In this document: positions 8,409-15,660 of the stretch, in pieces
Layout of the letters: each line of letters begins with the position of its first letter
How positions within the stretch are numbered: the stretch's first letter is position 1
Source: Chitinilyticum litopenaei DSM 21440
Lineage (GTDB): Bacteria; Pseudomonadota; Gammaproteobacteria; Burkholderiales; Chitinibacteraceae
Reading direction: 5' to 3'
NCBI RefSeq assembly: GCF_000428145.1
Contig: NZ_ATZJ01000011.1
Span: 49,480 to 113,479, forward strand
DNA: 64,000 nt
Program-made: the position numbers and the translations under genes
The notes under the pieces: generated by a model
Database searches by the model: none
Seen by the model: the letters and a program-made list of their open reading frames with translations, nothing else
Told to the model about the DNA's origin: nothing

Positions 8409-8542
8409 ATGCCGCGTTACCGGCAAATGGGCATCTGCCGGCGACGGCGGTGTTGCGCGGGATGGGGGCTGGAACACATTCACGCGCTGGAGGGGCGGCA
8501 GCATGTGAGCTTTCGCCTTCGCGTAGCGGTGGAAGACGGAGT

Positions 8543-9181
8543 TTAGGCCTCATCAAGCCGAGCGAACGATAATGACGTGGTCAAGCCCGACACAAACTGA
8601 CTGAAGCTCGAGGCAAGAATAATCACCTCCGGCTGTTCGCCATAGACGTCGACCCAAGCCACTTGCGGCTCGCCAGAGGGGCCGCATTTGCTGTAGTCAA
8701 ACATGACAACAGTGTGTCCAGCTGCCGGTGTCTCCGCAAAAACAAAGCCAAGGGTCGGGTAGCCCCAGTCAGAATTGATCTTTAACTCTGATGTAGCGTC
8801 GATTCCGTATTTCCCGCCTATGCCGCGAATCCCAGTTATTGAGATGTGGTCTCGTGCCCAGGAAGTCGGGCGGTCAACAGCGAAACAGTCATACCTGGTG
8901 CTGCCGCCATTCTTGATGTAGAGGAGCTCCAGATACGCGGCTGGAAACTTGAGGCCAAGTTCCATTTCCGCAGCCTTGACCGCATTGCGCGACAGCGTCG
9001 GACCTGTGAACCAATCCGAATCATCGAACGGGGTATCGGCGAGAGGTACTTGCGGCCGGGACAGGATTTCGATGGCATCCTCAACGTCGCCTTTCGCTGC
9101 ATCAAGTGCCAAGCGACACTCCGCTACACGCTTCCCGGAGGCGAGCTGTACCTTCTTCAAATCGAGCAGGCTTGTGTTCAT
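8543..9181 (-). CDS. SMI1/KNR4 (SUKH) family protein with N-terminal UBA/TS-N-like helix pair
   Basis: 212 residues. The C-terminal part (about 65-205) has SUKH features: LGLKFPAAYLELLYIKNGG, GYPTLGFVFAETPAAGHTVV and a final helix. Many SUKH proteins are immunity proteins against secreted or contact-dependent toxins. The first 40 residues (LASGKRVAECRLALDAAKGD and following VEDAIEIL) resemble the UBA-like helices of elongation factor Ts. The ATG at 9181 is preferred; a TTG at 9190 is possible. Its base composition is clearly lower in GC than its neighbours and no toxin gene is next to it, so it may be a horizontally acquired orphan immunity gene. This role is inferred. Confidence 0.65.
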   Translation of the reverse strand: MNTSLLDLKKVQLASGKRVAECRLALDAAKGDVEDAIEILSRPQVPLADTPFDDSDWFTGPTLSRNAVKAAEMELGLKFPAAYLELLYIKNGGSTRYDCFAVDRPTSWARDHISITGIRGIGGKYGIDATSELKINSDWGYPTLGFVFAETPAAGHTVVMFDYSKCGPSGEPQVAWVDVYGEQPEVIILASSFSQFVSGLTTSLSFARLDEA

Positions 9182-9303
9182 GGCGTCCAAGCTGTAGTTG
9201 ATTGAGCGAAAACGCGCTGGCGCAATGAAATATCCAGCATATTTGGAGTCTAGTGGCGTGCAGGGTTAGGCCGCCGCTTTGGGGGAGGGCTTGAACAACT
9301 GCT

Positions 9304-9420
9304 TATTGATCCGGCCCTCTGATGTTTTTACTCGTAGGAGCGAGCTTGCTCGCGATCAGCAAGGCTTCGCGAGCAAGCTCGCTCCTACGGAAATTCAAAC
9401 TTCCGAGGGCCGGATCAATA
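9304..9420. repeat. Family A REP composite, complete copy
   Basis: 117 bp bounded by perfect 16-bp inverted repeats (TATTGATCCGGCCCTC / GAGGGCCGGATCAATA). The centre is a REP-type palindrome of two GAGCGAGCTTGCTCGCGA-like arms (9334-9352 and 9368-9387) around a short loop. The right end overlaps the stop codon of the next minus-strand gene. Confidence 0.9.
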
Positions 9421-9816
9421 GGTTGAATACGCATATCCACCCAGGCGGGAGACCAGGAATGCAACCGGCTCTCCAATGAGATTGGGATCACTTGAGCTGA
9501 TTACCCCCTCGGCCTTGAAGAGGCCGCAATCTACAACCACGGGGTTAACGCTAACCACCCTGCCGAAGGCGCGATAACGCCAGCCTTGAATTTGCTCTAA
9601 CCCCATGTAGCCTTCGGGATTGCCAGAGAAGATGGCTTCCCATTCTTCGCTTTCATCGAGGAAGGGGCTGAACTCAAATTCGAATTCTTCACCGAGCTTT
9701 GGGGATGAGGCAGCGCTGACACTGAATTCATCCATGACACAAAGACGTTGGCCTTGAACCTCAATGATCGCTTCAAGGTAAGGACCAGCTGTGGAAATCA
9801 ATTTTGCACGGACCAT
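9415..9816 (-). CDS. Hypothetical protein, 3' end formed by a repeat
   Basis: About 133 residues from ATG 9816 (MVRAKLISTAGPYLEAII); a longer reading to 9870 is possible but lacks a clear ribosome site. I do not recognise the family. It is acidic (EEFEFEFSPFLDESEEWEAI), probably beta-rich, and has no signal peptide or membrane segment. Its last tyrosine codon and TGA stop come from the family A repeat at 9304-9420, so the natural C terminus may be lost or altered. It shares low GC with the SUKH gene beside it, and the two may be accessory genes acquired together. Confidence 0.55.
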   Translation of the reverse strand: MVRAKLISTAGPYLEAIIEVQGQRLCVMDEFSVSAASSPKLGEEFEFEFSPFLDESEEWEAIFSGNPEGYMGLEQIQGWRYRAFGRVVSVNPVVVDCGLFKAEGVISSSDPNLIGEPVAFLVSRLGGYAYSTY

Positions 9817-10016
9817 ATACAGCCTAATGGAGGTAACTGCTAGCTGGAGCTGTGTAGCAGCGGAGTGCACTCACGGAGCCACCGAAAAAACCGCAGCCGC
9901 TCAGCCTTCATGCCGGGGGTGGGCTGTTCATCGCCGGCCTTGTTTTTCCTCTGTGGTGACGGTTTTCCGCATCGCCCGGGAAGCATGCTTGACCGGTAGC
10001 GGTCCCGTAGCGGCCG

Positions 10017-10265
10017 TCACTCCGTTCCCAGTCGGGCAAAGCGCGGCACGTCCACGCCATTGATCTGCACCGTTTCGATGAACATTGCATACGGGCGCAC
10101 CCACAGCGCGCCTTCGCCGTAGAGCGGGCGGTAGACGACCAGCCATTCCAGCGTTTCGCTGTGGCGCGCCAGGTCGATCACCTCGTACTCCTTGCCCTTG
10201 TAGTGACGGTAGCGGCCCGGCGCCAGTTGCGGGCGGGCGGGGAGTTGCTCGTAGGGTATCTGCAT
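10017..10265 (-). CDS. DUF1653 domain protein
   Basis: 82 residues that match DUF1653 almost end to end: PGRYRHYKGKEYEVIDLARH, ETLEWLVVYRPLYGEGALWV, RPYAMFIETV. This small, probably single-domain beta protein is common in proteobacteria, and its biochemical role is unknown. ATG 10265 is the first start in the frame and gives the usual length. It stands alone, with accessory genes on one side and a repeat block on the other. Confidence 0.85.
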   Translation of the reverse strand: MQIPYEQLPARPQLAPGRYRHYKGKEYEVIDLARHSETLEWLVVYRPLYGEGALWVRPYAMFIETVQINGVDVPRFARLGTE

Positions 10266-10360
10266 GTGGCCTTTTCCCAGAAATGGTTACGGGGTGATGG
10301 GGTGGTGAGTATGAAAAAGGCCTCCTTGCGGAGGCATTGCACTGCCCTGGGCAAACCGCA

Positions 10361-10528
10361 AAAACCATCCTGATTAGCAAGACTCTTCAGCTTTCTTGCC
10401 GTCATTCCGGCGAAGGCCGGAATCCAGAAAGTTCAACGAAACGTTTGCAGTCTGGATGCCGGCCTTCGCCGGCATGACGGGCTGTTAGTGAATGCTTGCT
10501 GAGGCAGCTTTCTAATCAGGAAAACCAT
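10361..10528. repeat. Family D MITE-like element with 8-bp target duplication
   Basis: A 152-bp element (10369-10520) has perfect 9-bp inverted ends CCTGATTAG / CTAATCAGG, extended imperfectly inward (CAAGACTCTTCAGC). It is flanked on both sides by AAAACCAT (10361-10368 and 10521-10528). The interior holds a long hairpin (10401-10480) built on GTCATTCCGGCGAAGGCCGG. The right flank is the end of a family C repeat, so D appears to have inserted into C. Confidence 0.75.
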
Positions 10529-10633
10529 TCTTACCACAGCGGCACAGCGTGCACAGAGGGGGCAAGCCCTTGAGAAATGCAGGGTGTACTCCCGTTTTTC
10601 TCTGTGCTCTCTGTGCCGCTGTGGTTGAATCGG
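10529..10633. repeat. Family C (CACAGAG) palindrome
   Basis: Left arm ACCACAGCGGCACAGCGTGC and right arm CTCTGTGCTCTCTGTGCCGC, then TGTGGT, form an imperfect palindrome of about 95 bp. It lies between DUF1653 and the 3' end of alaS. The 420-bp gap 10266-10688 contains only this and the family D element; no gene is seen. Confidence 0.8.
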
Positions 10634-10688
10634 TTTTTTTTGCTGAATGAAGAGCTTGTTCAGGTTTCCGGTCTTGCCCCGGCCTCCC

Positions 10689-13325
10689 TCACGCGCCCAG
10701 CTTGCCTTCCAGCCAGGCGGCGGCGGCTTGCAGTGCTTCGGGGATCTTGCCGGTTTCGGTGCCGCCGGCCTGCGCCATGTCCGGACGACCGCCGCCCTTG
10801 CCGCCGACGATCTGCGCGGCGACGTTGACCAGTTCGCCGGCCTTCACCTTGCCCGTCAGATCCTTCGACACGCGGGCGATCAGGCTCACCTTGCCGTCGC
10901 TGGCGGAGGCGAGCAGCGCCACGCCGCTTTCCAGCCTGTCCATCAACTTGTCACTCATTTCGCGCAGCGTGCCGGCGTCGACGCCCTCGACATTGCTGCC
11001 CACGCACTTCACGCCGCCAATGGTCTTCATGCCGACACCGATCAGGTTGTCGAGCTGCGAGAAGGCCATCTGGCCCTTGAGCGCGCCAACTTCCTTCTGC
11101 GCGGCCTTCAGTTCGGCCTGCAGGCGTTCCAGCTTGCTCACCAGTTCGCCAGCCTGCGCGCCGGCGACGCTGGTTGCGGTCTTCAGCTCGGCATCCAGGC
11201 CTTGCACAAAGGCCAGCGCGCCTTCGCCGGTCATGGCTTCGACGCGGCGGATGCCGGCAGCGACGCCGCCTTCTGCCACGATCTTGAAGAAGCCGATGTC
11301 GCCGGTGCGGTGCACGTGCGTCCCGCCGCACAGTTCGGTCGAGAAGTCGCCCATCTTCAGCACGCGCACTTCGTCGCCGTATTTCTCGCCAAACAGCGCC
11401 ATCGCGCCGGCCTTGATGGCGTCGTCGTAGCTCATCAGGCCGACTTCCACGCCGTAGTTCTGCATGATGACGTGGTTGACCACGGCTTCGATCTTCGCGA
11501 TTTCTTCCGGGGTGACGGCCTTGGTGTGGCTGAAGTCGAAGCGGGTGCGCTCGGCCGTCACCAGCGAGCCTTTCTGCTCGACGTGCGTGCCCAGCACTTC
11601 GCGCAAGGCGGCGTGCAGCAAGTGGGTGGCGCTGTGGTTGCGCTCGGTGTTGCGACGGGCGTGCAGGTCGATGGTGGCGGTGACGTCGTCGCCCACTTTC
11701 AGGCTGCCGCGTGCCAGCTTGCCCTGGTGGCCGAATACGTCGGCCTTGATCTTCTGCGTGTCGGCCACGTCGAACAGCGCGTTCAGGCCGCCGGCGGTGA
11801 AGATTTCACCACGGTCGCCCGCCTGGCCGCCCGATTCGGCGTAGAAGGGCGTGTGGTCAAGCACAACCACGCCTTCGTCGCCTTCATTGAGTTGCGATAC
11901 CTGTTCGCTGCCCTTGTACAGCGCGATCACCTTGGCGTCGCGGCTCGTCAGTTCGTAGCCGTGGAAGCACGAGGCGTCGCCCTCGTAGGCCAGGCCCGCG
12001 CTCATCTTGAAGCTGCCGGCGGCCTTGGATTGCTGGCGTTGCGCGTCGAGCATCTGCTCGAAGACGGCGATGTCCACCGTCACATTGCGTTCGCGGCACA
12101 CGTCGGCGGTCAGGTCGATCGGGAAGCCATAGGTGTCGTGCAGCTTGAAGGCCACTTCGCCATCGAGCACATGGCTGCCGCCAGCCAGCGCGGCGTCCAG
12201 CAGCGTCATGCCGTTTTCCAGCGTGCGGCCAAACACTTCCTCTTCCTGGCGCAGCGCGTCTTCGATCACGGCCTGTTTCTGGCGCAGCTCCGGGTAGGCG
12301 TCGCCCATCACTTCCGCCAGCGGCGCGACCAGCTTGTGGAAGAAGTAGCCCTTCTGGCCCAGCTTGTAGCCGTGGCGCACGGCGCGGCGGATGATGCGGC
12401 GCAGCACATAGCCGCGGCCGTCGTTGGAGGGCATTGCGCCGTCGGCGACCAGGAAGGCGCAGGAGCGGATGTGGTCCGCGATCACGCGCAATGACGGGCT
12501 GTCGGCATCAGCCGCGCCGGTGGCTTTCTGCGCGGCTTTCAGCAGGTGCTGGAACAGGTCGATTTCGTAGTTGGCGTGCACCTTCTGCATGACGGCAGAG
12601 ATGCGCTCCAGGCCCATGCCGGTGTCGACCGAGGGCTTGGGCAGCGGATGCAGGGTGCCGGACTCGTCGCGGTTGAACTGCATGAACACGTTGTTCCAGA
12701 TTTCGATGAAGCGGTCGCCGTCTTCATCCGGGCTGCCCGGAGGGCCGCCGGCGATGTGCGCGCCGTGGTCGTAGAAAATCTCGGTACACGGGCCGCAGGG
12801 GCCGGTGTCGCCCATCTGCCAGAAGTTGTCCGACGCGTACGGCGCGCCCTTGTTGTCGCCGATGCGCACGATCTTGTCCGCCGGTACGCCGACTTCCTTG
12901 TTCCAGATCTCGAAGGCTTCGTCGTCGGTCGCATACACCGTGACCATCAGCTTTTCCTTCGGAATACCCAGCCACTCGGGGCTGGTGAGGAATTCCCAGG
13001 CGTAGAGGATGGCGTCGCGCTTGAAGTAGTCGCCGAAGCTGAAGTTGCCCAGCATTTCGAAGAAGGTATGGTGGCGCGCGGTATAGCCGACGTTTTCCAG
13101 GTCGTTGTGCTTGCCGCCGGCACGCACGCATTTCTGCGAGGTGGTGGCGCGGGTGTAGGGGCGCTTGTCAAAGCCGAGGAACACGTCCTTGAACTGGTTC
13201 ATGCCGGCGTTGGTGAACAGCAGCGTCGGGTCGTTGTGCGGGATCAGGCTGGATGAGCCGACAATCTGGTGGCCTTTGGTGGCGAAAAACTCAAGAAACT
13301 TGGAACGAATCTCTGCTGCTTTCAT
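10689..13325 (-). CDS. alaS: Alanine--tRNA ligase
   Basis: 878 residues, normal for AlaS, the cytoplasmic enzyme that charges tRNA-Ala. The N-terminal class II catalytic core begins MKAAEIRSKFLEFFATKGHQ and contains GMNQFKDVFLG and GMGLERISAVMQ. The editing domain has the HSATHLLHAAL zinc motif and the CGGTHVHRTGDIGFF motif. The C-terminal DHHA1/C-Ala domain ends with GGRPDMAQAGG. It stands alone, transcribed away from bfd. No anomaly is seen. Confidence 0.98.
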   Translation of the reverse strand: MKAAEIRSKFLEFFATKGHQIVGSSSLIPHNDPTLLFTNAGMNQFKDVFLGFDKRPYTRATTSQKCVRAGGKHNDLENVGYTARHHTFFEMLGNFSFGDYFKRDAILYAWEFLTSPEWLGIPKEKLMVTVYATDDEAFEIWNKEVGVPADKIVRIGDNKGAPYASDNFWQMGDTGPCGPCTEIFYDHGAHIAGGPPGSPDEDGDRFIEIWNNVFMQFNRDESGTLHPLPKPSVDTGMGLERISAVMQKVHANYEIDLFQHLLKAAQKATGAADADSPSLRVIADHIRSCAFLVADGAMPSNDGRGYVLRRIIRRAVRHGYKLGQKGYFFHKLVAPLAEVMGDAYPELRQKQAVIEDALRQEEEVFGRTLENGMTLLDAALAGGSHVLDGEVAFKLHDTYGFPIDLTADVCRERNVTVDIAVFEQMLDAQRQQSKAAGSFKMSAGLAYEGDASCFHGYELTSRDAKVIALYKGSEQVSQLNEGDEGVVVLDHTPFYAESGGQAGDRGEIFTAGGLNALFDVADTQKIKADVFGHQGKLARGSLKVGDDVTATIDLHARRNTERNHSATHLLHAALREVLGTHVEQKGSLVTAERTRFDFSHTKAVTPEEIAKIEAVVNHVIMQNYGVEVGLMSYDDAIKAGAMALFGEKYGDEVRVLKMGDFSTELCGGTHVHRTGDIGFFKIVAEGGVAAGIRRVEAMTGEGALAFVQGLDAELKTATSVAGAQAGELVSKLERLQAELKAAQKEVGALKGQMAFSQLDNLIGVGMKTIGGVKCVGSNVEGVDAGTLREMSDKLMDRLESGVALLASASDGKVSLIARVSKDLTGKVKAGELVNVAAQIVGGKGGGRPDMAQAGGTETGKIPEALQAAAAWLEGKLGA

Positions 13326-13523
13326 GGCAAGCGGACCTGAATGGGTAGAAAAACAAAGGCGTCAATTTTACGGGAAAGCAGAGGCGCGTGATAGCGGATT
13401 CGCCCGGGCGCAGCGACGGCGCGACGCCCCGCTGGCCGGGGGGGCCTGGCTTGTTCACAGGCAGGCCGGGCCCGGCAAGGTGAATTTGCCGCATTCTGCA
13501 GAGGGTGTTTCAGGTACTGCCTT
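13326..13523. other. Intergenic region upstream of alaS
   Basis: GC-rich stretch between the alaS start and a GGGTAT hairpin. It must hold the alaS promoter, but I cannot assign -35/-10 boxes with confidence. No gene is seen. Confidence 0.4.
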
Positions 13524-13572
13524 GGGTATGCCTTTGCAGGCATTCATGGCAATTGGCTTGGTGGCTATACCC
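13524..13572. repeat. Family B-like GGGTAT hairpin (divergent)
   Basis: Begins GGGTATGCC and ends GGTGGCTATACCC, giving a 9-13 bp imperfect stem with a longer inner part than other family B copies. It is a probable distant member, because the arms lack the GGCTGYAGCC core. Confidence 0.4.
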
Positions 13573-13607
13573 ATTTGATTCCGTTCTATCACCCGTGCTG
13601 GCGACAA

Positions 13608-13669
13608 ATGGTAAATGAGAATCCTTGCCAATAGCTGCGCTCTTGCCTGATAATTGAGAACAGTTATCA
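13608..13669 (+). promoter_or_regulatory. Two Fur-box-like sites upstream of bfd
   Basis: Site 1 (about 13608-13629) contains AAATGAGAATC, close to the GATAATGATAATC Fur core. Site 2 (13648-13669) is the inverted repeat TGATAA-N10-TTATCA with GATAATTGAGAAC inside. They lie 25-85 bp before bfd, where Fur repression is expected, since bfd is induced by iron starvation in several bacteria. This is inference from motif and position. Confidence 0.55.
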
Positions 13670-13691
13670 AGCATTCTTTCAGCGAGCCAGC

Positions 13692-13913
13692 ATGTACGTC
13701 TGCATCTGCAACAGCGTCACCGACAAGCAAATCCGCCAGGCCGTGGCCGGTGGCGTGGATTCCTTTCTGGAGCTGCAGTTTGAAACCGGCGTGGCCACCT
13801 GTTGCGGCAAGTGCGAAAGCTGTGCGAAAGAAGTGATGGCCGAAGCGCTGTGTGCCAAGAGCAGCAGCGTAGCCTGGTTCCCCAACCAGGGACTGGCCTT
13901 GCAGGCCGCCTGA
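13692..13913 (+). CDS. bfd: Bacterioferritin-associated ferredoxin
   Basis: 73 residues starting MYVCICNSVTDKQIRQAV. The four [2Fe-2S] cysteines are in the family arrangement C-x-C (residues 4 and 6) and CCGKCESC (near 38-44). Bfd docks on bacterioferritin and reduces the heme and ferric core to release iron. The bfr genes lie on the opposite strand 400-1400 bp away. Fur-like boxes precede it and a strong terminator follows, so it is probably transcribed alone and repressed by iron. Confidence 0.95.
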   Translation: MYVCICNSVTDKQIRQAVAGGVDSFLELQFETGVATCCGKCESCAKEVMAEALCAKSSSVAWFPNQGLALQAA

Positions 13914-13956
13914 GCGGCGGTGCTGCTGCACCGATCCAGACAAAAATCGATCCAAA

Positions 13957-13987
13957 CAAAAACGGGAAGCATGGCTTCCCGTTTTTG
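13957..13987 (+). terminator. Rho-independent terminator after bfd
   Basis: Stem AAAAACGGGAAGC / GCTTCCCGTTTTT with a 3-nt loop and a T-run; it lies 44 bp past the bfd stop codon. The A-run on the other side would allow bidirectional action. Confidence 0.85.
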
Positions 13988-14068
13988 CTGTGAGGCCCGA
14001 GCGTGCTGGCGGGAGCCAAAGTATTCCCGCTGGCTGGGCAGCAATGTCTGGCCCACCGAAAACCTGTC

Positions 14069-14134
14069 AACGCAGAGACGCAGAGAAAGGCATATTCCCT
14101 GGCGGTTTTCTCTGCGTCTTTGCGTCTCTGCCTT
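14069..14134. repeat. Family C variant (CGCAGAG palindrome)
   Basis: Left arm AACGCAGAGACGCAGAGAAA and right arm TTTTCTCTGCGTCTTTGCGT, then CTCTG, form a palindrome of the same design as the CACAGAG copies, with CGCAGAG as the unit. Confidence 0.7.
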
Positions 14135-14150
14135 GGGTTTTGTCCTGATC

Positions 14151-14266
14151 ATTGATCCGGCCCTTTGATGTTTTCTGTCGCAGGAGCGAGCTTGCTCGCG
14201 ATCAGCAACGCCTCGCGAGCAAGCTCGCTCCTACAGGAATTCAAACTTCTGAGGGCCGGATCAATA
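14151..14266. repeat. Family A REP composite, complete copy
   Basis: About 116 bp between ATTGATCCGGCCCT and AGGGCCGGATCAAT ends, with the two REP arms at 14182-14202 and 14213-14233. It lies 60 bp downstream of the bfr stop codon. Confidence 0.9.
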
Positions 14267-14327
14267 GGTGGCGTCACGCTGCCGTTGCTTAGCGCTGCGG
14301 AAGCCCCGCAACTCACTTGATGTACTT

Positions 14328-14798
14328 TCAGCTCATCTGCGACTGCAGGTAATTCTGCAGGCCGACGTGCTTGATCAGGTTGAGCTGCTGTTCCAGCCAG
14401 TGGGCATGATCGACCTCGGTGTCGTCCAGCAGGGTGGTGAGCATCTCGCGGGTGACATAGTCGCGTTCCGTTTCGCACAGTGCGATGGCGGACTTCAGCG
14501 CGGCGGCGACGTCGTACTCGGTCTGCAGGTCGTTTTTCAGCATGGTTTCCACGTCGGCGCCGATGCGCAGCGGCGTGCGGGCGGCGACATTGGGCGTGCC
14601 ATCCAGAAACAGGATGCGCTCGATCAGCTTGGTGGCGTGGCCGAGTTCATCGTCGCGTTCGTGGTGAATGCGCGCGTACAGTTGCTCGAAACCCCAGTTG
14701 CGGTACATCTCGCTGTGGACGAAATACTGGTCGACCGAGGTGAGTTCGGCGGCGAGGAGCCCGTTGAGCGCCTCGATGACTTTGCTGCTGCCTTGCAT
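14328..14798 (-). CDS. bfr: Bacterioferritin subunit, ferroxidase type lacking heme ligand
   Basis: 156 residues, one subunit type of the 24-mer iron store. The diiron ferroxidase ligands expected from E. coli Bfr are present: E18, E51, H54, E94 and the ExxH pair E128/H131 (shifted by one residue). The heme-binding Met52 is replaced by leucine (DELGHA), so this subunit probably cannot bind heme between dimers. AAGGAGAG precedes ATG 14798. It follows the second bfr gene by 26 bp on the same strand, so the two are cotranscribed and probably form mixed shells. Confidence 0.95.
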   Translation of the reverse strand: MQGSSKVIEALNGLLAAELTSVDQYFVHSEMYRNWGFEQLYARIHHERDDELGHATKLIERILFLDGTPNVAARTPLRIGADVETMLKNDLQTEYDVAAALKSAIALCETERDYVTREMLTTLLDDTEVDHAHWLEQQLNLIKHVGLQNYLQSQMS

Positions 14799-14824
14799 GG
14801 TGTCTCTCCTTGTCCTTGTCCGGC

Positions 14825-15295
14825 TTATTCGGCCATCTGCGACTGCAGGTAATTGGCCAGGCCAACGTCCTTGATCAGCGTGTGCTGGGTTTCCAGCCAG
14901 TCGAGGAATTCTTCTTCATCTTCCAGCATTTCGGTCAGCTCTTCGCGACTGACATAATCCTGCGCGCTTTCGCACACGGCAATCGCCTCGCGCAGCGCGC
15001 TGAGGTGTTCGCTGACCAGCCGCTGGTCGCAGCCCAGCATCTCGACCGGGTTTTCGCCGATCAGCAGCTTGCCCAGCTGTTGCAGATTGGGCAGCCCTTC
15101 CAGAAAAAGGATGCGTTCGATCAGTTTGTCAGCGCGTTTCATCGCGTCGATGGATTCGTGGTAATCCTTGTCGTTCAGCGCCTTGTAACCCCAGTTCTTG
15201 TACATGCGTGCATGCAGGAAGTACTGGTTGATGGCGGTGAGCTCGTTGCCCAGTACGCGGTTGAGCTGGGCAAGAACCTGTTTGTCGCCTTGCAT
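14825..15295 (-). CDS. bfr: Bacterioferritin subunit, heme type lacking ferroxidase centre
   Basis: 156 residues starting MQGDKQVLAQLNRVLGNELT. It keeps the heme ligand Met52 (SIDAMKRAD) but has lost ferroxidase ligands relative to E. coli Bfr: E51 is Ala, H54 is Arg, E94 is Val and H130 is Phe; E18 and E127 remain. It should bind heme but not oxidise iron alone, the mirror image of the downstream bfr product. The start at 15295 has AGGAGA nearby; an upstream ATG at 15319 is less likely. Paired subunits of this kind are known from Pseudomonas putida and Neisseria. Confidence 0.95.
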   Translation of the reverse strand: MQGDKQVLAQLNRVLGNELTAINQYFLHARMYKNWGYKALNDKDYHESIDAMKRADKLIERILFLEGLPNLQQLGKLLIGENPVEMLGCDQRLVSEHLSALREAIAVCESAQDYVSREELTEMLEDEEEFLDWLETQHTLIKDVGLANYLQSQMAE

Positions 15296-15548
15296 GGTGG
15301 TTTCTCCTGTGGCCGGCATTTTTGCCTTGTAGCGCTTATTCTACGCGGCGAATGTGGCAATACAACCTTGTTTTGAAAAGGTATTTTCGTAATGAAATGT
15401 GTTCCCGTTCTTGCCTGGGCAGGTGGGGCGGAATGGCCTCAGCCCGGCCGGCCGCCGGAAGGCGGGCGAAGCGGCTGGCCGCGCGGTTCACAAAGACGCG
15501 CGGGCGAATGCTGTCGCGAGTTGCGACCGGGAGCGATTGCTTTTGCAT

Positions 15549-15600
15549 GGGTATGTGGCTGCAGCCTTTATGAATGAAGCCCTGTGGGTTTATGGGGGGG
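15549..15600. repeat. Family B GGGTAT hairpin
   Basis: Left arm GGGTATGTGGCTGCAGCC at 15549; the right arm (GAAGCCCTGTGGGTTTAT) is degenerate. It lies in the gap between bfr and pepN. Confidence 0.55.
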
Positions 15601-15613
15601 CAGTATGATCTGA

Positions 15614-15648
15614 ACGCCTCACGCCTCACGCCTCACGCCTCACGCCTC
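15614..15648. repeat. Five tandem copies of heptamer ACGCCTC
   Basis: Exactly five uninterrupted ACGCCTC units, ending 13 bp before the pepN stop codon on the opposite strand. Heptamer arrays of this kind often vary in copy number. Confidence 0.9.
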
Positions 15649-15660
15649 GGCACGCAGAGC

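Noticed and set aside
9304..9420. REP palindromes as a CRISPR array or start of one
   Set aside because: Copies are single inverted units scattered kilobases apart; there are no regular direct repeats, spacers or cas genes.
10647..12494. Long plus-strand open frame of 615 codons opposite alaS
   Set aside because: It is the GC-driven shadow of alaS: no motif, a histidine/alanine/glutamine-rich composition, and no ribosome site.
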